NCBI GenBank assembly: GCA_024169445.1 | Contig: JALKFA010000001.1 | Span: 4,650,001-4,714,000, forward strand | Length of the DNA: 64,000 bases | Direction: 5' to 3' | From: Buttiauxella agrestis ATCC 33320 | Lineage (GTDB): Bacteria; Pseudomonadota; Gammaproteobacteria; Enterobacterales; Enterobacteriaceae | Shown here: one piece after another, positions 60,900 to 64,000 of the stretch | Numbering within the stretch: the stretch's first letter is position 1 | Layout of the letters: every line of letters begins with the position of its first letter | Notes under the pieces: generated by a model | Databases searched by the model: none | Told to the model about the DNA's origin: nothing | What the model saw: only the letters and a program-made list of their open reading frames with translations | Made by a program: the position numbers and the translations under genes

Positions 60900-62141
60900 A
60901 TGACCCTACAGATTGATGACTTACCGCGTGCAATCCGTGAGATAAAACAAAAACTTCGCCACGAACTGCCAAATTACCAAACCGCTTTTGAGCAACTCGA
61001 AGGTGATATGAAGCGCCAGATCGACGAGATCCGCGCTGAGCTGGCGCGTGGGGAAAACCCAGTGCCACAAATTAATGCTGACGATATCGTGAATCATCGC
61101 GTTAGCGAGCAGCAAAAAGCACTTATTCGCCAGCGGGGTTGTTGCACCGTGAAAGGGGTATTCCCGCAATCTCAGGCGCAAGCCTGGAATGAGGAAGTCG
61201 GGAATTATCTGGAGCGCAATAACTTTGTCGAGAAACTGAAGAACGCTGCAGAAGATAACTATTTCGGCACACTTGCCGCCAGTAAGCCGCAAATTTACGG
61301 CATCTACTGGTCGAAGCCGCAGGTTGAAGCGCGCCAACATGCCCGCATGAAAGCGGTGCAGGTGTTTCTGAATAATTTATGGGAAACCGAAAGCAACGGT
61401 AAGCAGCATTTCGACCCGGACCGTGTGGTGAGCTATGCCGACCGTACCCGCCGCCGCCCGCCGCGTTCCAACTCTTTGGGCCTATCTCCACATGTGGATG
61501 GCGGTTCAGTTGAACGCTGGCTGGATGAGAATTTCCGCCATGTTTATCGCCATGTGTTTTCTGGTGAATGGCAGAAATACAGCCCGTTTGCTGCTGAAGG
61601 GCGTACCGAAGTGCGTGAATTCCCATCGCCAGCGGTGTGTTCGATGTTCCGTACTTTCCAGGGTTGGACGGCGCTTAGCCCGCAGCGTAAACATGGCGGC
61701 ACACTAACCTTGCTGCCGGTAGCGAATGCGATGGCCTACATTTTACTGCGCGCTTTGCAGGATGATGTGCCGGAAGAATCGCTGTGCGAAGCGAAGCCTG
61801 GCCGCGCACTTTCTATTAACGAGCAGTGGCATCCCCTTTTATTAACAGGGATTTCCTCAATTCCGGATATGGAAGCGGGCGATACGGTTTTCTGGCACTG
61901 CGATGTGATCCATGCTGTTGAAAATGAACACCTTGGTGAATTTGATAGCAACGTGATGTATATCGCCGCCGCACCATGGTGTGAGAAGAACGCCGCTTAC
62001 CTTGAGCGCCAGTGGTCATCCTTTGTTGAAGGTAAATCGCCACCTGATTTTGCCGCCGATGATTTCGAGGTTGATTTCACCGGACGTGCGATGCCAGCGG
62101 ATATGACAGCCGCCGGGCGCGAGCAGTTAGGTGGGAAGTAA
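60900..62141 (+). CDS. DUF1479 family protein, YbiU-like Fe/2-oxoglutarate-type oxygenase
   Basis: 413 residues, similar to E. coli YbiU (421). Long charged N-terminal helix region, then a double-stranded beta-helix domain with probable iron ligands His and Asp in [13 protein letters not shown] and His in [10 protein letters not shown], and an arginine-rich [13 protein letters not shown] stretch. Enzyme class inferred from fold; substrate unknown. GGAG lies 8 bp before the ATG. In E. coli ybiU is elsewhere, so this copy between alaC and pyrS is a local difference. Confidence 0.88.
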   Translation: MTLQIDDLPRAIREIKQKLRHELPNYQTAFEQLEGDMKRQIDEIRAELARGENPVPQINADDIVNHRVSEQQKALIRQRGCCTVKGVFPQSQAQAWNEEVGNYLERNNFVEKLKNAAEDNYFGTLAASKPQIYGIYWSKPQVEARQHARMKAVQVFLNNLWETESNGKQHFDPDRVVSYADRTRRRPPRSNSLGLSPHVDGGSVERWLDENFRHVYRHVFSGEWQKYSPFAAEGRTEVREFPSPAVCSMFRTFQGWTALSPQRKHGGTLTLLPVANAMAYILLRALQDDVPEESLCEAKPGRALSINEQWHPLLLTGISSIPDMEAGDTVFWHCDVIHAVENEHLGEFDSNVMYIAAAPWCEKNAAYLERQWSSFVEGKSPPDFAADDFEVDFTGRAMPADMTAAGREQLGGK

Positions 62142-62142
62142 T

Positions 62143-62171
62143 CCCCTCACCCTACCCCTCTCCCCAGGGGG
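62143..62171. repeat. Left part of split intergenic repeat
   Basis: CCCCTCACCCTACCCCTCTC then CCCAGGGGG, same family as 11957-12042, cut by the element that starts at 62172. Ends with the left copy of the target duplication (62162-62171). Confidence 0.8.
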
Positions 62172-62823
62172 GTGTCTCTTAGTCACAACTCGCCCTGGCA
62201 ATTTTGTCAGGGTCAGATCTGCAAGCCTCGCTGATTTTCCGTTCACCCGTGCGTTCAGTTATCTCTTTAATTCACGAAAACGGTGAACGTATCAAGGGGT
62301 TAACGCCAACCCCTTGATAATCCAGGCGCCCGGCAAATCAATCGCCGCTAAAGCGGTAAACACCGTTTTTCACCCAACATTCGGGGTCGTTCGCGATTCG
62401 TTCCCGACGATCGCTCTCTCACGTGGCTCCCGGCCACGTGACCCCGACTGAAGGGCGAAAAACGGTGCGACTGAAGCCGGGAACAAAGTCAAAACCGCTC
62501 TGGTTTTTGACTTTGTCCTTGAATTTCGGGTCCGGCTTAAATCGCCTCCATTTTGACTCCAGGTGGCAGGGTCCAGCCGCCGGGAGCGGCTGGAGGGCGC
62601 GATCGTCGGGAACGAATCGCAACCGACCCTGACACGGAGGCAAAATGGAGGTTTACCGCTTGCGGCGATTTATTTGCCGGGAGTCAGGGTTCTTAGGGTG
62701 ACGACGGTGGTCACCCTAAGACGTTCACCGGTTCCGGGTCGACATAAACCCTCTGTCGCCTGGTGAACGGAACCTTCTCCGGCTCGGCAGGAACCGCCTT
62801 TCAAAGATGTGACTAAGAGACAG
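62172..62823. mobile_element. 652-bp foldback MITE-like element without transposase
   Basis: Ends are 15-bp perfect inverted repeats: TGTCTCTTAGTCACA (62173-62187) and its complement (62808-62822). It is flanked by CCCCAGGGGG and CCCCAGGGAG, a 10-bp target duplication with one mismatch. Inside, long arms pair: 62329-62361 with 62651-62683, 62383-62414 with 62599-62629, 62281-62290 with 62721-62730, 62237-62247 with 62762-62772. Side hairpins occur at 62291-62318, 62692-62720 and 62483-62516. No credible coding region. The termini recall the IS50/IS4-type end CTGTCTCTT, which suggests a non-autonomous element moved by an IS4-superfamily transposase. Confidence 0.82.
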
Positions 62824-62889
62824 CCCCAGGGAGAGGGAACTGAACGGTTTTCTTTCCCCTTCTCCTGGGGAAGAAGCCGGGATGAGGGC
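62824..62889. repeat. Right part of split intergenic repeat
   Basis: CCCCAGGGAGAGGGAACTGA onward to GGGATGAGGG; starts with the right copy of the target duplication and completes the repeat begun at 62143. Joining 62143-62171 to 62834-62889 restores a unit like 11957-12042. Confidence 0.8.
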
Positions 62890-62976
62890 AACCATGTCCC
62901 AAAAATCCACGTTTCTGGTAACCACTCAGTAATTTCCTTATCATTGCCCTTCCATTCCTGGTCACGCGAGTTACCC

Positions 62977-64000
62977 GTGCACGAAATTTTTAATATGCTG
63001 CTGGCGGTGTTTGACCGAGCGGCGCTGATGCTTATTTGCCTGTTCTTTTTAATCCGCATCCGCCTGTTCCGCGAGTTGTTGCATAAGAACGCCCACACGC
63101 CGAAAGAGTTACTGGCCGTCACCGCTATTTTCTCGATGTTTGCCCTGTTCAGCACCTGGTCCGGCGTGCATGTTGAAGGTTCGCTGGTTAACGTGCGGAT
63201 TATCGCCGTGATGGCGGGCGGGATCTTATTTGGGCCGTGGGTCGGCATTATTACCGGTATTATCGCCGGGCTTCATCGTTATCTGATTGATATCGGCGGG
63301 ATTACCGCCGTTCCTTGCCTGATAACCAGTATTGTCGCCGGTTGTATTGCCGGTTGGATAAACCGCAAAATACCGAAAGCTCAGCATTGGCGGGTGGGGA
63401 TTATTGCCGGGATGTTGTGCGAAACCATGACCATGGTTTTAGTGGTGCTGTGGGCGCCGTCTGTTTCACTGGGCATCGATATTGTGTCGAAAATCGGTAT
63501 TCCGATGATTGTCGGCACCGTTTCCATCGGCTTTATTGTGTTGCTGGTGCAAAGTGTTGAAGGTGAGAAAGAGGCCAGTGCCGCACGTCAGGCTAAGCTG
63601 GCGCTGGATATTGCCAATAAAACGCTGCCGTTGTTCCGCAAGGTGAACAGCGAATCGCTGCGCCAGGTTTGTAATATTATCCGCGAGGATATTAACGCCG
63701 ACGCGGTAGCCATTACCGATAAAGAGAAAGTGTTAGCCTACGTGGGTTTTGGGGAAAGCAATTATAAACAGAATGATAACGGGATTAGCCCCCGCACCCA
63801 ACTGGCGCTGCGCGAAGGAAAAATCATTATCCGCAACGATGATGAAGCTTATCGCACCCCGGAAATTCACTCGCTGATTATTATTCCGTTATGGGAAAAA
63901 GGTGTCGTCACCGGCACGCTGAAAATCTATTACCGCCATGCTCATCAAATTACCTCTACTTTGCAGGAGATGGCGGTCGGGCTTTCGCAGATTATTTCCA
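62977..64000 (+). CDS. pyrS: Pyruvate-responsive sensor histidine kinase PyrS (YpdA), 5' part
   Basis: LytS-type sensor kinase of the YpdA/YpdB system that senses extracellular pyruvate. The first 341 residues are present, start GTG at 62977 (M/V)[17 protein letters not shown]; the rest is outside the window. Multi-TM 5TMR-LYT sensor domain (about 1-195, [20 protein letters not shown]) and a GAF domain (about 215-340, [19 protein letters not shown]). The kinase domain is missing only because of the window edge. The insertion element lies 154 bp upstream and may affect its promoter. Confidence 0.95.
   Translation, partial: MHEIFNMLLAVFDRAALMLICLFFLIRIRLFRELLHKNAHTPKELLAVTAIFSMFALFSTWSGVHVEGSLVNVRIIAVMAGGILFGPWVGIITGIIAGLHRYLIDIGGITAVPCLITSIVAGCIAGWINRKIPKAQHWRVGIIAGMLCETMTMVLVVLWAPSVSLGIDIVSKIGIPMIVGTVSIGFIVLLVQSVEGEKEASAARQAKLALDIANKTLPLFRKVNSESLRQVCNIIREDINADAVAITDKEKVLAYVGFGESNYKQNDNGISPRTQLALREGKIIIRNDDEAYRTPEIHSLIIIPLWEKGVVTGTLKIYYRHAHQITSTLQEMAVGLSQIIS

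Noticed and set aside
62423-63248. Several reading frames of 60-190 codons within and beside the insertion element
   Set aside because: They cross the inverted-repeat arms, have no ribosome sites and resemble no transposase; the longest is antisense to the pyrS start.

Overview
The window is chromosomal DNA of a member of the Enterobacteriaceae. Gene content and order follow the E. coli folC-to-ypdA segment (about minutes 52-54), with REP/BIME-type palindromes, an ERIC element and E. coli-like FadR, FabR and CRP sites. Protein identities look like an Enterobacter/Lelliottia/Buttiauxella/Kluyvera-type relative rather than Escherichia itself; the genus cannot be fixed from this window alone.

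Left part (1-32.6 kb), conserved core. A minus-strand run pdxB-usg-truA-dedA-accD-folC (folC cut by the window edge), then flk, yfcJ and fabB (with FabR and FadR boxes), mnmC, the minus-strand run prmB/aroC-mepA-yfcA-epmC-yfcL, then smrB, sixA, the beta-oxidation operon fadIJ and the fatty-acid porin fadL (FadR sites at both), yfcZ and mlaA. The cytochrome c maturation operon ccmABCDEFGH sits between mlaA and yfdC. It ends at the tRNA-Arg(CCU) gene argW, a classical integration hotspot.

Middle part (32.6-58.5 kb), accessory DNA downstream of argW. First come mobile-element remnants: a frameshifted and deleted tacA/tacT-type toxin-antitoxin locus, two copies of a 68-bp phage-like repeat, and a P4/C4-type structured RNA leader in front of an orphan gene. 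Among them lie a type II dehydroquinase (aroQ)-MHS transporter-LysR module, a small secreted protein and yaiL. Then comes the main accessory locus, a minus-strand cluster iacH-A-B-I-C-D-E-F-G, MHS transporter, catB, catA, with the MarR regulator iacR and a divergent ACS-family transporter. Together these should take indole-3-acetic acid (the plant hormone auxin) to catechol and on to muconolactone; catC and the later steps are not in the window. It is followed by a MipA/OmpV-type outer-membrane protein with a LysR regulator, two aldo/keto reductases, a DUF421 membrane-protein pair and a 14-TM multidrug exporter.

Right part (58.5-64 kb) returns to the core: a small lipoprotein, ypdK, alaC, a ybiU-like DUF1479 oxygenase and the 5' part of the pyruvate-sensor kinase gene pyrS (ypdA). 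Between ybiU and pyrS a 652-bp non-coding element with 15-bp terminal inverted repeats, a 10-bp target duplication (one mismatch) and nested internal inverted repeats has inserted into an enterobacterial intergenic repeat. An uninterrupted relative of that repeat lies at 11957-12042. This foldback MITE-like element and the C4-type leader are the least explained structures here.
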